The notes under the pieces were generated by a model, which saw only the letters and a list, made by a program, of their open reading frames with translations, was not told where the DNA came from and ran no database searches. From positions 1 to 64,000 of the forward strand of contig CAZHOR010000002.1 of NCBI GenBank assembly GCA_964534325.1: 64,000 nucleotides of DNA. The letters are read 5' to 3'. Of this stretch, positions 8,695-17,818 are shown piece by piece (the stretch's first letter is position 1; each line of letters begins with the position of its first letter). Source of the stretch: JdFR-22 sp964534325 (lineage in GTDB: Archaea; Halobacteriota; Archaeoglobi; Archaeoglobales; Archaeoglobaceae). A program made the position numbers and the translations under genes.

Positions 8695-9300
8695 ATGTGT
8701 GATAAACTCCACCAGATCGTTTCTGATTACACTCTCCATATGACCATAGGATGGAGAGAACTGGACCATTTTAAATTCGGGTTGAAGGCTGCACAAGAAT
8801 ACCGCCCCACTATTTCAGAGATCGAGAAATTGTTCAACGATATCCTCCATAAAGAGATTAAGGACCAGAGAGAATACTGGCTGGTAGGTTGCTTCATCTC
8901 CGGGGTTTATAGAGAAGTGCTGGACCATGACGATGCCATAACCCTATGCACGGTAGAATATCACCCCCAGAAGGTCGCCGGATTGGGGTACAGGCACCTC
9001 AGAGGCGACCTGGAGATCATTGGAGACACGGGTTGGTGGACCGGCAGATACATGCAGGGCGGAGAAATAATAATTGAGGGAAACGCCGGCCACAGGCTGG
9101 GAGCAGGGATGAGAGGAGGCAGGATCGTAGTGGAAGGAGACGCAGAGTTCGGTGTAGGAGAGTTCATGAAGGATGGAGAGATTGTGGTAAAGGGTAATGC
9201 TCGCTGGATAGGGAACGAGATGAAAGGAGGGAAAATACACATTATGGGGAGATGCGAAGAAGTATCAGGGACGAGAAGGGGTGGAGAAATACTGAGCTGA
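8695..9300 (+). CDS. FwdC/GltB-C-like glycine-repeat beta-helix protein with unknown N-terminal domain
   Basis: A 201-aa protein. Residues about 95-201 are tandem repeats of 19-21 residues of the type G-G-x-I-x-V-x-G-x-A-x-x-x-x-G-x-x-M (LRGDLEIIGDTGWWTG, MQGGEIIIEGNAGHRLG, MRGGRIVVEGDAEFGVG, MKDGEIVVKGNARWIG, MKGGKIHIMG). This is the right-handed beta-helix of formylmethanofuran dehydrogenase subunit C and the glutamate synthase C-terminal domain. The first 90 residues are a charged helical domain that I do not recognise. AGGAG precedes ATG 8695. No other fwd gene is adjacent, so it is an FwdC relative rather than FwdC itself. Confidence 0.75.
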   Translation: MCDKLHQIVSDYTLHMTIGWRELDHFKFGLKAAQEYRPTISEIEKLFNDILHKEIKDQREYWLVGCFISGVYREVLDHDDAITLCTVEYHPQKVAGLGYRHLRGDLEIIGDTGWWTGRYMQGGEIIIEGNAGHRLGAGMRGGRIVVEGDAEFGVGEFMKDGEIVVKGNARWIGNEMKGGKIHIMGRCEEVSGTRRGGEILS

Positions 9301-9312
9301 TTCTGGTCGTTA

Positions 9313-10008
9313 TTATCTTTGACGCTGTACCAAATCTATAAACCTGCTCTTCAAGCTTTCTACAGCTCGCAATTCTGATCCCCTATCCTTCTCCAGCTTC
9401 TGCTCCATTTCCAGATTTTGTTTACATGCCTGCTTTAACCGGCATTTCGAGCACTTTCTCGGGTGAGCAGGTCGAGGTAGATAATCTCCTTCCAGAATAG
9501 CTCTTAATCTTTCTATTTTATTCATCACTGTTTGCTGGTGCTCTGCAGTGAACTCTTTTTCCCAGACCATGTTGCCGTTATCCCTGTTCCTCAAACCTGC
9601 GGACAACGGTAGATTCGGTGAATAGTTATCCCTTAAAGCAACACAGTATGCCCATACCTGCAACTTATAGGAATTAAAAGCTCTGTTACCCGGTTTATCG
9701 TCAATGATCAGGATACCGTGAGGAGAGAACTGAACTTCGTCAATTCTCCCAATCAGATCTTCATTTTCCACGTCAAGCTCCCTCACTATTCTCGTTGCAC
9801 CTGTCTCCAACGCCATTTCTATTTCGGTGGCAACATCAATGAACTCCTCCTCTCTTTCCAAGAGATGTTTTTCAAGGAGGTTATCGTGCTTTATCACTCC
9901 CTCTTTAATCTCAGGAGTATCTTCCACATCCACACCAACCACTTTTTCCAGATATATCTGGTACTCACAATACCCGCTACTGGCAAGCATAGAGATAGGA
10001 ATCTTCAT
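9313..10008 (-). CDS. Cas4/Dna2-type PD-(D/E)XK exonuclease with Fe-S cysteines
   Basis: A 231-aa protein. Asp90 (GRIDEV), Asp103-Asp104-Lys105 (IIDDKPG) and Gln117 (KLQVWAY) are the nuclease core. Cys14 near the N-terminus and Cys186, Cys189 and Cys195 near the C-terminus are the four ligands of the [4Fe-4S] cluster in the Cas4/AddB/Dna2 group. Cas4 trims prespacers in CRISPR adaptation, but no cas1, cas2 or repeat array is seen in this window, so this is a solo member, perhaps in DNA repair. It has a C-terminal helical extension. Confidence 0.82.
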   Translation of the reverse strand: MKIPISMLASSGYCEYQIYLEKVVGVDVEDTPEIKEGVIKHDNLLEKHLLEREEEFIDVATEIEMALETGATRIVRELDVENEDLIGRIDEVQFSPHGILIIDDKPGNRAFNSYKLQVWAYCVALRDNYSPNLPLSAGLRNRDNGNMVWEKEFTAEHQQTVMNKIERLRAILEGDYLPRPAHPRKCSKCRLKQACKQNLEMEQKLEKDRGSELRAVESLKSRFIDLVQRQR

Positions 10009-10073
10009 AGACGGTGAGCAATTATACCTTATGTAAAACTTTCTAATTTTTGTGACAATAAAAAATTTACTCT

Positions 10074-10352
10074 TCAGGCATAAAAGACCTCCTTCAAAAT
10101 GCGGGGTTTTATGATTGGTTTGAGAGCATCAGAGGTTACAAGGTCAACCTTTAAACCAAGTCTTTCGCTGAGATAATCTTCAAGGTCCAAGAATTGGAAG
10201 AAACCAACTGGTCTTTGAAATTCACCCAGAACGTCGACATCGCTTTCTTCTCTCTGCTCACTTCTCACATAGGAGCCGAATATCCCAATAGATTTGACTT
10301 TATATTCTTCCTTCAGATATGGGAGTTCTTTTGGGAGAGTTTCAAGGATCAA
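10074..10352 (-). CDS. MNT-type minimal nucleotidyltransferase (MntA-like), orphan
   Basis: A 92-aa protein with the polymerase-beta-like signature GSYVR (26-30) followed by SDVDV (37-41); the third acid is probably Asp68 in 'KVDLVT'. MNT proteins usually work as antitoxins that AMPylate a HEPN RNase toxin encoded next door. No HEPN gene is visible on either side (a Cas4-like gene downstream, a gene-poor stretch upstream). The only in-frame start is TTG at 10352; a nearby ATG at 10368 is out of frame and soon meets a stop. It may be a surviving half of a toxin-antitoxin pair. Confidence 0.7.
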   Translation of the reverse strand: MILETLPKELPYLKEEYKVKSIGIFGSYVRSEQREESDVDVLGEFQRPVGFFQFLDLEDYLSERLGLKVDLVTSDALKPIIKPRILKEVFYA

Positions 10353-10368
10353 CTCTTTTGATTTTCAT

Positions 10369-10679
10369 ATTTCTTCACCTTAGGTTACGTTCTAAATGAG
10401 GTTTAGTATCTTAGATCTTGGGCTAACATTCCTGATCATTAATATTATATCTGACAACTCTTTCAAATAAGTAATCAATAATATTTTCTGACAAATCCGT
10501 ATCTCAATTCTCATCCCATTTTCTTTCCTCAACAAATCATTCATAAACCCTTCTCGATTCTCAACATCTTTTTTTTGCATCCTCTTTCCAGTTCCAGTTT
10601 TTATTTAATTTAACATACAAGCATTTAAGTATTCGATATCAGTTAGCCATCTAAAAAAACAAAGAATTAAAGCTAAAGC
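10369..10679. other. Intergenic stretch without a supported gene
   Basis: About 310 bp between the MNT gene and argG, AT-rich. A 62-codon open frame on the minus strand (10392-10580) has a skewed composition, no Shine-Dalgarno motif and no recognisable family. It could be debris of the missing HEPN partner, but I cannot show that. Confidence 0.5.
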
Positions 10680-11855
10680 TTATTCTCTCTCTCTTTCCTT
10701 GTATAATCTTCCCTGCAGTCCATGAAAGTGTGAGAATCCTTCGGCGTGCTTCTGGTCAATGGCTTCTTTATCAAAGGAGGTCAGCTCTTCTTTATACAGT
10801 GAATAGTCTGAAGTTCTGGCTACTGCCATCACTGAGCCTTTGAACAGCTTCAGTTTCACCCAGCCGGTCACTCTCTCTTGAGTTTTATCTATAAATGTGT
10901 TGAGGGCTTCGAACAGGGGCTCGTTGACCATTCCCTGGTATGCCAGGTCGGCCCATTCTTCGTCTACAAATCCTTTGAATTTAAGCTCTTTCCTGCTCAA
11001 TACGAGCTTCTCCAGGTCTCTATGGGCTGTTATCAGGATTGTGGCAGCGGGGTGCTCGTAATTCTCTCTCGCCTTCAGACCCAGTACCCTGTCTTCCATG
11101 AGGTCCATTCTCCCCACACCGTGCTTCCCCCCTACTTCATTCAGCTTTCTAATCAGCTCCAGTGGGGCGAGCTTCTCTTCATTTATTGATACTGGAATCC
11201 CTTTTTCAAACCCGATCTTTATGATCTCTGGATCATTGGGGGCATCCTTGGGGTTCACTGTCCACTCGTATATCTCTTCTGGGGGCATAAACGAGGGGTC
11301 TTCCAGTTTACCCCCTTCGATGCTCCTGCTCCACAAGTTCTCGTCAATGCTGTATGGTTTCTCTTTGGTGGCAGGAACCTCGATACCTTTCTCCTGGGCA
11401 TATTCCATTTCCCATTCTCTGGAGAGGTTCATTTCTCTCATGGGAGCTATGACCTTCAATCCATACTGGTAGAATATGTTCTCGAATCTCAACTGGTCAT
11501 TGCCTTTACCGGTGCAACCGTGGGCTACGGCATCGGCCTTCTCTTTTTCGGCCACCTCTACAACCTTTTCGGCAATAACCGGTCTGGCTACAGCGGTACC
11601 CAGAATATAGCCCTCGTAATCACCGTTGGCCTTTATCAGCTTGAGAAGCAAATCCACATATTCTGGAATGGCGTCTATGGTATAGTGGTTGTCAGCATAT
11701 TTTCTACCCTTTTCTTCAGCCTCTTCTATCTCTTCCGCCGGCTGACCAGCATTAACGGTAACAGTGATTACTTCATCAAACCCATATTTTTCTTTGAGTA
11801 GAGGAATACAAACCGAAGTGTCCAGTCCTCCCGAATAGGATAAAACCACCTTCAT
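10680..11855 (-). CDS. argG: Argininosuccinate synthase
   Basis: A 391-aa enzyme that joins citrulline and aspartate with ATP in arginine synthesis. It starts MKVVLSYSGGLDTSV with the N-type ATP pyrophosphatase P-loop. GCTGKGNDQLRFE binds citrulline and aspartate, and 'LGTAVARPVIAEK' and 'KEKPYSIDENLWSRSIEGG' are family motifs. Full length for the family. The frame is open for seven more codons upstream of 11855, but the conserved N-terminus fixes the start. It stands alone here; argH is not in the window. Confidence 0.96.
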   Translation of the reverse strand: MKVVLSYSGGLDTSVCIPLLKEKYGFDEVITVTVNAGQPAEEIEEAEEKGRKYADNHYTIDAIPEYVDLLLKLIKANGDYEGYILGTAVARPVIAEKVVEVAEKEKADAVAHGCTGKGNDQLRFENIFYQYGLKVIAPMREMNLSREWEMEYAQEKGIEVPATKEKPYSIDENLWSRSIEGGKLEDPSFMPPEEIYEWTVNPKDAPNDPEIIKIGFEKGIPVSINEEKLAPLELIRKLNEVGGKHGVGRMDLMEDRVLGLKARENYEHPAATILITAHRDLEKLVLSRKELKFKGFVDEEWADLAYQGMVNEPLFEALNTFIDKTQERVTGWVKLKLFKGSVMAVARTSDYSLYKEELTSFDKEAIDQKHAEGFSHFHGLQGRLYKERERE

Positions 11856-11959
11856 AGCTCTCCTGAACCAAAACAATTTAAAAATATTTTGAGGTTTTAA
11901 GATTTTGTAGAGTCAAAATATACAATATTGAAGGAGAAATATCTTAATCTACCTGTAAA

Positions 11960-12664
11960 CTATTCTTTGACCTTTTGTCTGATGAATGAGTGCATGAACA
12001 TCTTGTAGAACTCTGCAAAACTCCCTGAGCCCATCATCAATCTCAAATTGTTTCCCTGTTTGAGATAAATGGCAACCTTTTCCCCATCCAATAAGAACAT
12101 GCCGTGATAAACGCCCACCTGGGTTAATTCTACGTCCATTTGGAGTTTTTCTGCGGAAATGCTTTCATTCTGAATTTCGCCAACATTGGGAGCTATTACT
12201 ACTACCTTGCAGTCAACATCCTTAATCACATCAACCATTTGCTGGTCCAGGTATGCAGATGCTACAATGATCTCTTTTTGACAGTTCTCCACACACTCCT
12301 TCAGCACATTATAAGCTACATCCCCGGAATACAATTTGACCACTTCTTCTCTCTTCTCTCCTTCCTCAATAGCAGGTAGCTCTTTTTTAAGAAAATCAAC
12401 ATTCTCTTTCAAACGCCTGGAGAAAAGGGTCATCAGGTCGTCGCTCCTGATGGATTTAAATTTCATGGGCTTCCCGCCCGCTTCTTCTACCACTCCTTTA
12501 GAGGTTAGTGACTTCACTACTTCATACACCGAGGTTCTGGGAACGCCGCTATAGCTGGCGATCTCTGCTGCCGATAGCTCACCCTTCGCCAGTAGAGTGA
12601 GAAGTACCTTTGACTCGTAGTCACTTAGTCCAAAGTCTTTTAAAGCCTCAACTAATTTGTCCAC
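11960..12664 (-). CDS. TrmB-family transcriptional regulator
   Basis: A 234-aa protein. Residues 1-70 are the TrmB winged HTH (LKDFGLSDYESKVLLTLLAKGELSAAEIASYSGVPRTSVYEVVKSL). A helical linker follows, then a phospholipase-D-like effector domain (110-234). That domain lacks the longer sugar-binding extension of the sugar-sensing TrmB proteins. It is divergent from the S-layer/RND operon; a shared TATA region and an inverted repeat at 12701-12714 lie between them. The ATG is about 26 bp from the TATA stretch, fitting a leaderless mRNA. Control of the divergent exporter operon is inferred from position. Confidence 0.88.
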   Translation of the reverse strand: MDKLVEALKDFGLSDYESKVLLTLLAKGELSAAEIASYSGVPRTSVYEVVKSLTSKGVVEEAGGKPMKFKSIRSDDLMTLFSRRLKENVDFLKKELPAIEEGEKREEVVKLYSGDVAYNVLKECVENCQKEIIVASAYLDQQMVDVIKDVDCKVVVIAPNVGEIQNESISAEKLQMDVELTQVGVYHGMFLLDGEKVAIYLKQGNNLRLMMGSGSFAEFYKMFMHSFIRQKVKE

Positions 12665-12683
12665 ACAGGGGGTGGGGCAAAAG

Positions 12684-12714
12684 TATTATATAATATTGTC
12701 GTAGCCTCTGCTAC
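12684..12714. promoter_or_regulatory. Divergent promoter with inverted repeat, candidate TrmB operator
   Basis: TATTATATAATA (12684-12695) is nearly palindromic and can serve both directions: about 26 bp from the TrmB start and about 65 bp from the plus-strand start at 12759, which has its own AGGTGAT. Just downstream, GTAGC (12701-12705) and GCTAC (12710-12714) form an inverted repeat with a CTCT spacer, placed at the expected transcription start of the exporter operon. A repressor bound there would block it. Confidence 0.55.
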
Positions 12715-12758
12715 TACACGGTGATAGTTAGTACTTAGAACATCAAAGGTGATAATAC

Positions 12759-14636
12759 ATGACTCATATACGATCGGGTGTGTGGAAACTATTACTGGTG
12801 ATACTTGTTTTGCTTGCACTGAGCAGCCAATCATCAGCTTCATTCAGCTATAAAGAAGAACCCTACTTCACGGCATACGTATATGGAGATAATCACGTCA
12901 ACAGAGGCGAAGAAACCCAACTCAACGTCATGCTCCAGAACAACGCCAAAATAGAGAGGATAAGCTACTACAACTACGAGACCTATAATTTCTTCAAGAA
13001 CCGGACGGACATGCTCACCACCGCCTACAATGTTTCCGTGGAGTGTAAGGGGACCGATGGCATAAAGGTGCTTACCCCCATACAAAAGTATCCGGCCCTC
13101 CCCTCCATGAAACCCACGCAACTCCCCCTAAAGATCAGGGTCAACGAGAATGTGGAGGCTGGAGAATACAAGCTAAAACTAAAAATTGACTACGAAATAC
13201 TGGACGACATACTGTTGAGGTCAAGAACTGAAATGCCTTCAACCCAAAGCACATTAACAGAGACTCAAATTTCTTACCAATATAATAATACTTCTCAAAA
13301 ATTTATGCCTACAGGAAAGACTGAGATAGAAGAAACAAACCTTCCACAGCTTTGGTTCAGCTGGATGGATTATGACTTTGATCCCAAGGAGCAAACTATA
13401 ACCTTGAAAGTGGTAGTTGAGGAGGAAGCTGTTAAGCTCAAGGTTGTCGATGTCCAGACCACCAATATGGTGGCAGGAGGAAAGGGCAATCTCACTCTTG
13501 AGGTGAAGAACGTGGGAGAGAAAGTGGGCTCCAATCTCTACGTGATCATGTCCACTCCTTCAGGATTTACCGCCTTATCTTCATTCCAGAAGCTTCCCTC
13601 ATTCGAGGAGCTGCAGCCGTTGATGAAGCTTCTTCAGGCTCAGGCAGGTTCAGGGGCAACTGGCCTGAGCACTCAATTACCCGAGCTCAAGGTTCCTTCG
13701 GAGATATCCTCAACCCTCTCGCAGGGTTCCTACTACGTAGGGGACCTCAGACCGGGTCAAAGTGTCAATGTTACCTTTGCCGTTGATATATCTACGGAAG
13801 AGCCAGGATACTACCCCTTCCAGATCAGAGGGATCTATCTGGATGAGTACAGCGAAACCCAGCAAACCTCCAGTGTCGCCTTCGGAGTGAAGCTCCAAGA
13901 GGGTCCCGAGTTCAATGTGATCAACACTTCTTCATCCATTTATGCTGGAAGCGAGGGAGATTTCGTTACCTACATTTCACCCACCCACCCGGTTGAGGAT
14001 TTAAAGGCTGCAATAAACGTTAAACCACCACTCTCTGCCACTGTAAGCGAGACTTTTGTAGGAGACGTAAAAGACGCTTTTAAAGCCAAATTCAAGATAA
14101 ACGCTCTAAGAAATGCCCAGGCAGGTGAATATCCTGGTAAAGTAGAGTTCACTTACAACATCAATGACAAAGAAGTAACGGAAAAAGTTGATGTGGGCGT
14201 CACTGTCCAGCCCAAGATGCGGTTTGAAGTACAAGGGACGGGACAGGTGCCGGCTGGCGGTGAGAAAACGGTGACTGTTGAGGTGAAGAACACTGGGGAC
14301 TTCACAGTAAGGGACGCTACAACCCGTATAACCGTGGTCGATCCATTCTCCACCACAGATGATACTGCCTACATCGGGAGCTTGGATCCTGGGGAATCTA
14401 CTAACGTGACCTTCAATCTGAAAGCGGATAGTGATGCCACTCTGAAGCTGTATGCGCTCAATCTAGAAGTGAAGTACAAGGATCTCTCTGATGAATGGGT
14501 CATCAGTGAACCGGAGAAGATGCCAGTAGAGGTCGTTGAATCCACCGGAGTTCCTCCCATGCTCATCATTGCTCTGCTGATCGTGGTGGCTGCTGTGGCT
14601 TATGGAGCGTACACCAGATTTAAGCCCAAACAGTAA
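12759..14636 (+). CDS. Exported S-layer/CARDB-type membrane-anchored protein (COG1361)
   Basis: A 625-aa protein: signal peptide (hydrophobic residues 9-24, cleavage near SSA-S), a long extracellular part with at least three CARDB/NEW3-like immunoglobulin-fold domains (for example 'GGKGNLTLEVKNVGEKVGSNLYV', 'AGGEKTVTVEVKNTGDFTVRDA', 'LDPGESTNVTFNL'), and a C-terminal membrane helix (about 602-620) followed by RFKPKQ. In archaea such proteins are commonly encoded beside RND or ABC exporters and may act as outside adaptors; that role is inferred. The RND gene starts 3 bp after its stop, so the two are one operon. It is divergent from TrmB. Confidence 0.85.
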   Translation: MTHIRSGVWKLLLVILVLLALSSQSSASFSYKEEPYFTAYVYGDNHVNRGEETQLNVMLQNNAKIERISYYNYETYNFFKNRTDMLTTAYNVSVECKGTDGIKVLTPIQKYPALPSMKPTQLPLKIRVNENVEAGEYKLKLKIDYEILDDILLRSRTEMPSTQSTLTETQISYQYNNTSQKFMPTGKTEIEETNLPQLWFSWMDYDFDPKEQTITLKVVVEEEAVKLKVVDVQTTNMVAGGKGNLTLEVKNVGEKVGSNLYVIMSTPSGFTALSSFQKLPSFEELQPLMKLLQAQAGSGATGLSTQLPELKVPSEISSTLSQGSYYVGDLRPGQSVNVTFAVDISTEEPGYYPFQIRGIYLDEYSETQQTSSVAFGVKLQEGPEFNVINTSSSIYAGSEGDFVTYISPTHPVEDLKAAINVKPPLSATVSETFVGDVKDAFKAKFKINALRNAQAGEYPGKVEFTYNINDKEVTEKVDVGVTVQPKMRFEVQGTGQVPAGGEKTVTVEVKNTGDFTVRDATTRITVVDPFSTTDDTAYIGSLDPGESTNVTFNLKADSDATLKLYALNLEVKYKDLSDEWVISEPEKMPVEVVESTGVPPMLIIALLIVVAAVAYGAYTRFKPKQ

Positions 14637-14639
14637 GCT

Positions 14640-16862
14640 ATGGTAAAACCTATCTTTGAGTTTTTTTCCAGACTGGCGACCAGAGCCCCCCTTGCGGTGA
14701 TCGTTGCCGTAATCTTGTTGTTCATAGCCGGCATACATTTCAGTCAGCAGGTCGAGATGGACCAGGGCTTTGAAACCTATTTTTCCCAAGAACATAAGGA
14801 ATTTACTCAATACGAGCTGTATTCCAAGGATTTTGGCACTTCTGTTGGTGCAGCCTACATTTTCGTTAAAGGGGATGACGTGGTAACTTATGACGTCTTC
14901 GAGTACATGCTGGAGCTTGAAGACTCTATCTCCACCATTCAGGGAGTTGGAGAGATCGACTCTGCGGCCAGCTCTGCGGTAAGGAACTTCGGGTATCTAC
15001 CGCAGGATCAGGCTACGCTCCAGAACTACGTTAGTAATTATGCCGGTTTCTACGTACCCAAAAACAGTTTTGCTCTCATAAAGATTGAGATCACTGCTCC
15101 TCAATCCAAATACGATGAGATAGCCAACGAGATAGAAAGAAAGATCGATACTGTTCCCAAACCTGTTGGAGTGGTTACAGAAGCTACAGGAAATCCTCTG
15201 GTCAGGCATCAGGTCAACCAGGCAATTGGACAGAGCATGATGTTGATGGGAGCTGCGGCAATTATTTTGATGTTGTTGATCCTGGTGATCGTTTTCAGAG
15301 GAGTGGTTGCCAGAAAGAGGACATTGATGCTCCCTCTGGTAGTATCCATCTTTACCACTGTAATGGTCTACGGATTAATGCCCATTTTCGGAATACCACT
15401 AACGGACGTTACCAACGGGTTCTTTCCCATTCTCATAGGTCTGAGTATCGAGTATGCAGCTCAATTCCAGGGAAGGTTTGAAGAGGAGATGGGTAAGGGT
15501 CTCACCAGCGTTAATGCCGTTATAAACTCTATCAAAAGCGTGGGGGTGGCCCTCAGCCTGGCAATGATCACCACAGTTATAGGATTCCTGTCCATGGTAT
15601 TCTCCGGCGTTCCGGCTCTTAGCTGGTTCGGGTTCTTATCAGCCATAGGACTGGTCGTAGCCTTTCTATTAAGCCTCACCTTCCTTCCAGCCATTCTCAT
15701 ATTACTGGAGAGAAGTAAAAGAGATGCTGTAAAGACGGAAGAAGGAAGGGACATTCTGGGTATTGTGCTCAAGGAGATCTCCAGAATACCCACTGAAAAA
15801 CCCAAAACAGTTCTGCTGATAGCCCTATTGATGGTGACCACCGGTTACTACGGTTATTCCAATGTTGACCTCCAGACAGATTTCTACGAGTATATTCCCC
15901 AGGACCTGCCTGCCATCAGAAAGATGGACGAGCTGGAGAGTATAATCGGCAGCTCTGAAAAAGTTATTGCAGTTGTTGAAACAGATGAACTCAATCTAAA
16001 TTACCTTAAAAGAATAGATTCTCTTTCACAGTATATCACATCCGTTGAGCCGCAGGTAGTGGGTTACGAGAGCCTCAACACCATGATAAAATCTTATAAC
16101 AACGGTGAAATGCCGGAAAGCCAGACAAAACTGTTATACTTGCTGAATGCCATGCCTTCTGACCAGACGCAGAGATACCTCAGCGGGAACACCATAGCCA
16201 TCTATTTCTCTGTCTCTTCCATGGACTGGATCGAATTCAAAGACCTTTACGACAGGATCAAAGAAGACATAAACTTCTTTGGACTGGAAGAAGGTTTCTA
16301 TTTGACCGGTGATGTGGTCCTCAAGATGTTCGTGGCCGATTTGATCATCAACGGCCAGAATAATATGACCATAGCCAGTTTCGTCCTGGTCACTCTCCTG
16401 CTACTGGTGGTTTACAGGAGCTTGAGGAGCGCCGTCGTTCCCCTGGTTCCCATTACAACAGTAATAATTCTGGTGGGTGCTTTGATGTATCTCACTGGAG
16501 TTCCCAGGACCTTGATCTCTGCCAGCCTGAACTCTTTGACAGTGGGACTGGGAATCGATTTCTCCATTCACGTGGTGGAGCGCTACTTCGAAGAGAGGCG
16601 GCTGGGAAGGTCGCCAGAAGAGTCTGTGAGTATAACTGTTCAGAACATAGGAAAACCTATTATGACCTCAGGTCTCACCATGGCCGGAGGTTTCGCCGCC
16701 ATGACAGTATCCCCCTTCCCCATCATGAAGGATTTTGGGCTGGTCAGCGTAGCCACCATAATCTTTTGTCTTCTTGCCGCCCTAATTCTGGTCCCAGCCT
16801 TCCTGATATTTACAGAGAGATTTAGAAAAGAGAATCGTGATCCGGATGAGCAGACGGCTTAA
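14640..16862 (+). CDS. RND-family exporter (MMPL / HAE3 type)
   Basis: A 740-aa membrane protein with the RND duplication: one helix (about 16-32), an outside loop (to about residue 195), five helices, then a second helix-loop-helix set starting near residue 390 and ending with a charged tail. 'GIDFSIHVVERYFEE' and 'GLSIEYAAQFQGRFEEE' are the paired helix-4 segments with acidic residues of proton-driven MMPL transporters. HAE3-type archaeal members export hydrophobic or lipid-like molecules; the substrate is unknown. It works with the COG1361 protein just upstream (inferred). It overlaps the CPBP protease gene by 17 bp. Confidence 0.92.
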   Translation: MVKPIFEFFSRLATRAPLAVIVAVILLFIAGIHFSQQVEMDQGFETYFSQEHKEFTQYELYSKDFGTSVGAAYIFVKGDDVVTYDVFEYMLELEDSISTIQGVGEIDSAASSAVRNFGYLPQDQATLQNYVSNYAGFYVPKNSFALIKIEITAPQSKYDEIANEIERKIDTVPKPVGVVTEATGNPLVRHQVNQAIGQSMMLMGAAAIILMLLILVIVFRGVVARKRTLMLPLVVSIFTTVMVYGLMPIFGIPLTDVTNGFFPILIGLSIEYAAQFQGRFEEEMGKGLTSVNAVINSIKSVGVALSLAMITTVIGFLSMVFSGVPALSWFGFLSAIGLVVAFLLSLTFLPAILILLERSKRDAVKTEEGRDILGIVLKEISRIPTEKPKTVLLIALLMVTTGYYGYSNVDLQTDFYEYIPQDLPAIRKMDELESIIGSSEKVIAVVETDELNLNYLKRIDSLSQYITSVEPQVVGYESLNTMIKSYNNGEMPESQTKLLYLLNAMPSDQTQRYLSGNTIAIYFSVSSMDWIEFKDLYDRIKEDINFFGLEEGFYLTGDVVLKMFVADLIINGQNNMTIASFVLVTLLLLVVYRSLRSAVVPLVPITTVIILVGALMYLTGVPRTLISASLNSLTVGLGIDFSIHVVERYFEERRLGRSPEESVSITVQNIGKPIMTSGLTMAGGFAAMTVSPFPIMKDFGLVSVATIIFCLLAALILVPAFLIFTERFRKENRDPDEQTA

Positions 16863-17757
16863 GAAGATTGGATTGTTTATAGGACTGACCTTCCTTATCA
16901 ACTGGTTGATGGTTGCCGTTTTTGTCCTTTCAGGGGGTACGTGGAACACCTTCAACGCCCTCGTGCTTGCCACAGTCTACATGTTCGTTCCCATGGTGTG
17001 TGCCGTTGCTGTTCAAAAACACTGTGGAGAAGCAGTTAGAAGACCATTGGGCATTTCTTTTAAGGTGAACCGGTGGTGGCTGGCTGCCTGGCTCTTACCG
17101 CCGGTCATAGCCTTTGCTACCCTGGGGGTTGGTCTGCTTTTCCCTGGAGTAAGCTACTCTCCGGAGCTGGAGGGCATGCTGGAAAGGTACCACTCTGTCC
17201 TGACCCCAGAGCAGATGGAATTGATTAAAAAGCAGATAGAAGAATCACCTGTTCACCCCATCTGGCTGGCTCTCATTCAGGGACTTTTCGCCGGCATCAC
17301 CATCAATGCTGTGGCCGGATTTGGCGAAGAACTGGGATGGAGAGGCTTTCTCCAGAAAGAGTTGGGTTACATGAGCTTCTGGAAGGCATCCCTATTCATT
17401 GGGGTGGTCTGGGGAGTGTGGCACGCTCCTCTTGTCCTCCAGGGCCACAACTACCCCCAGTACCCTGTTGTGGGTGTTTTTATGATGATAGCATGGGCCG
17501 TCCTTCTCTCACCCATATTCAGTTACGTTAGAATAAAAGGCAAATCGGTTATAGCCGCAGCCATTATCCACGGAACAGTTAACGCCACCTATGGCATATC
17601 CATAATGGTGTTGAAAGGAGGTAACGAGCTTCTTATCGGGGTCACCGGTTTAGCAGGCTTTGTGGTCCTACTGGTGGTCAACCTGATAATATTCTTTCTC
17701 GACCCGGGGATTAGACAGGGGACAGTTAAAGCTCATTTAGAGGGTTCGGAGAAATGA
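16846..17757 (+). CDS. CPBP-family intramembrane metalloprotease (CAAX/Abi type)
   Basis: A 303-aa membrane protein with several helices. The three CPBP motifs are present: Glu161-Glu162-x3-Arg166 in GFGEELGWRGFL, the HAPL motif about 45 residues later, and the HGTVNATYG motif. These residues make the active site of the Rce1/Abi family. Start: ATG 16846; a GTG three codons earlier is possible. It overlaps the RND gene, so it is likely the third gene of the exporter operon. It may process or protect an exported peptide (inference). Confidence 0.9.
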   Translation: MSRRLKKIGLFIGLTFLINWLMVAVFVLSGGTWNTFNALVLATVYMFVPMVCAVAVQKHCGEAVRRPLGISFKVNRWWLAAWLLPPVIAFATLGVGLLFPGVSYSPELEGMLERYHSVLTPEQMELIKKQIEESPVHPIWLALIQGLFAGITINAVAGFGEELGWRGFLQKELGYMSFWKASLFIGVVWGVWHAPLVLQGHNYPQYPVVGVFMMIAWAVLLSPIFSYVRIKGKSVIAAAIIHGTVNATYGISIMVLKGGNELLIGVTGLAGFVVLLVVNLIIFFLDPGIRQGTVKAHLEGSEK

Positions 17758-17818
17758 CAATAGATAGTTGATGGAAAACGAGTTAATCTCCTATCCCCAC
17801 ACTTCCTATCTCCACAAG

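Noticed and set aside
9313..10352. A CRISPR-cas locus around the Cas4-like gene
   Set aside because: No repeats, cas1 or cas2 could be seen on either side.
10392..10580. 62-codon open frame upstream of the MNT gene
   Set aside because: No Shine-Dalgarno motif, no family pattern, and a composition like non-coding AT-rich DNA.
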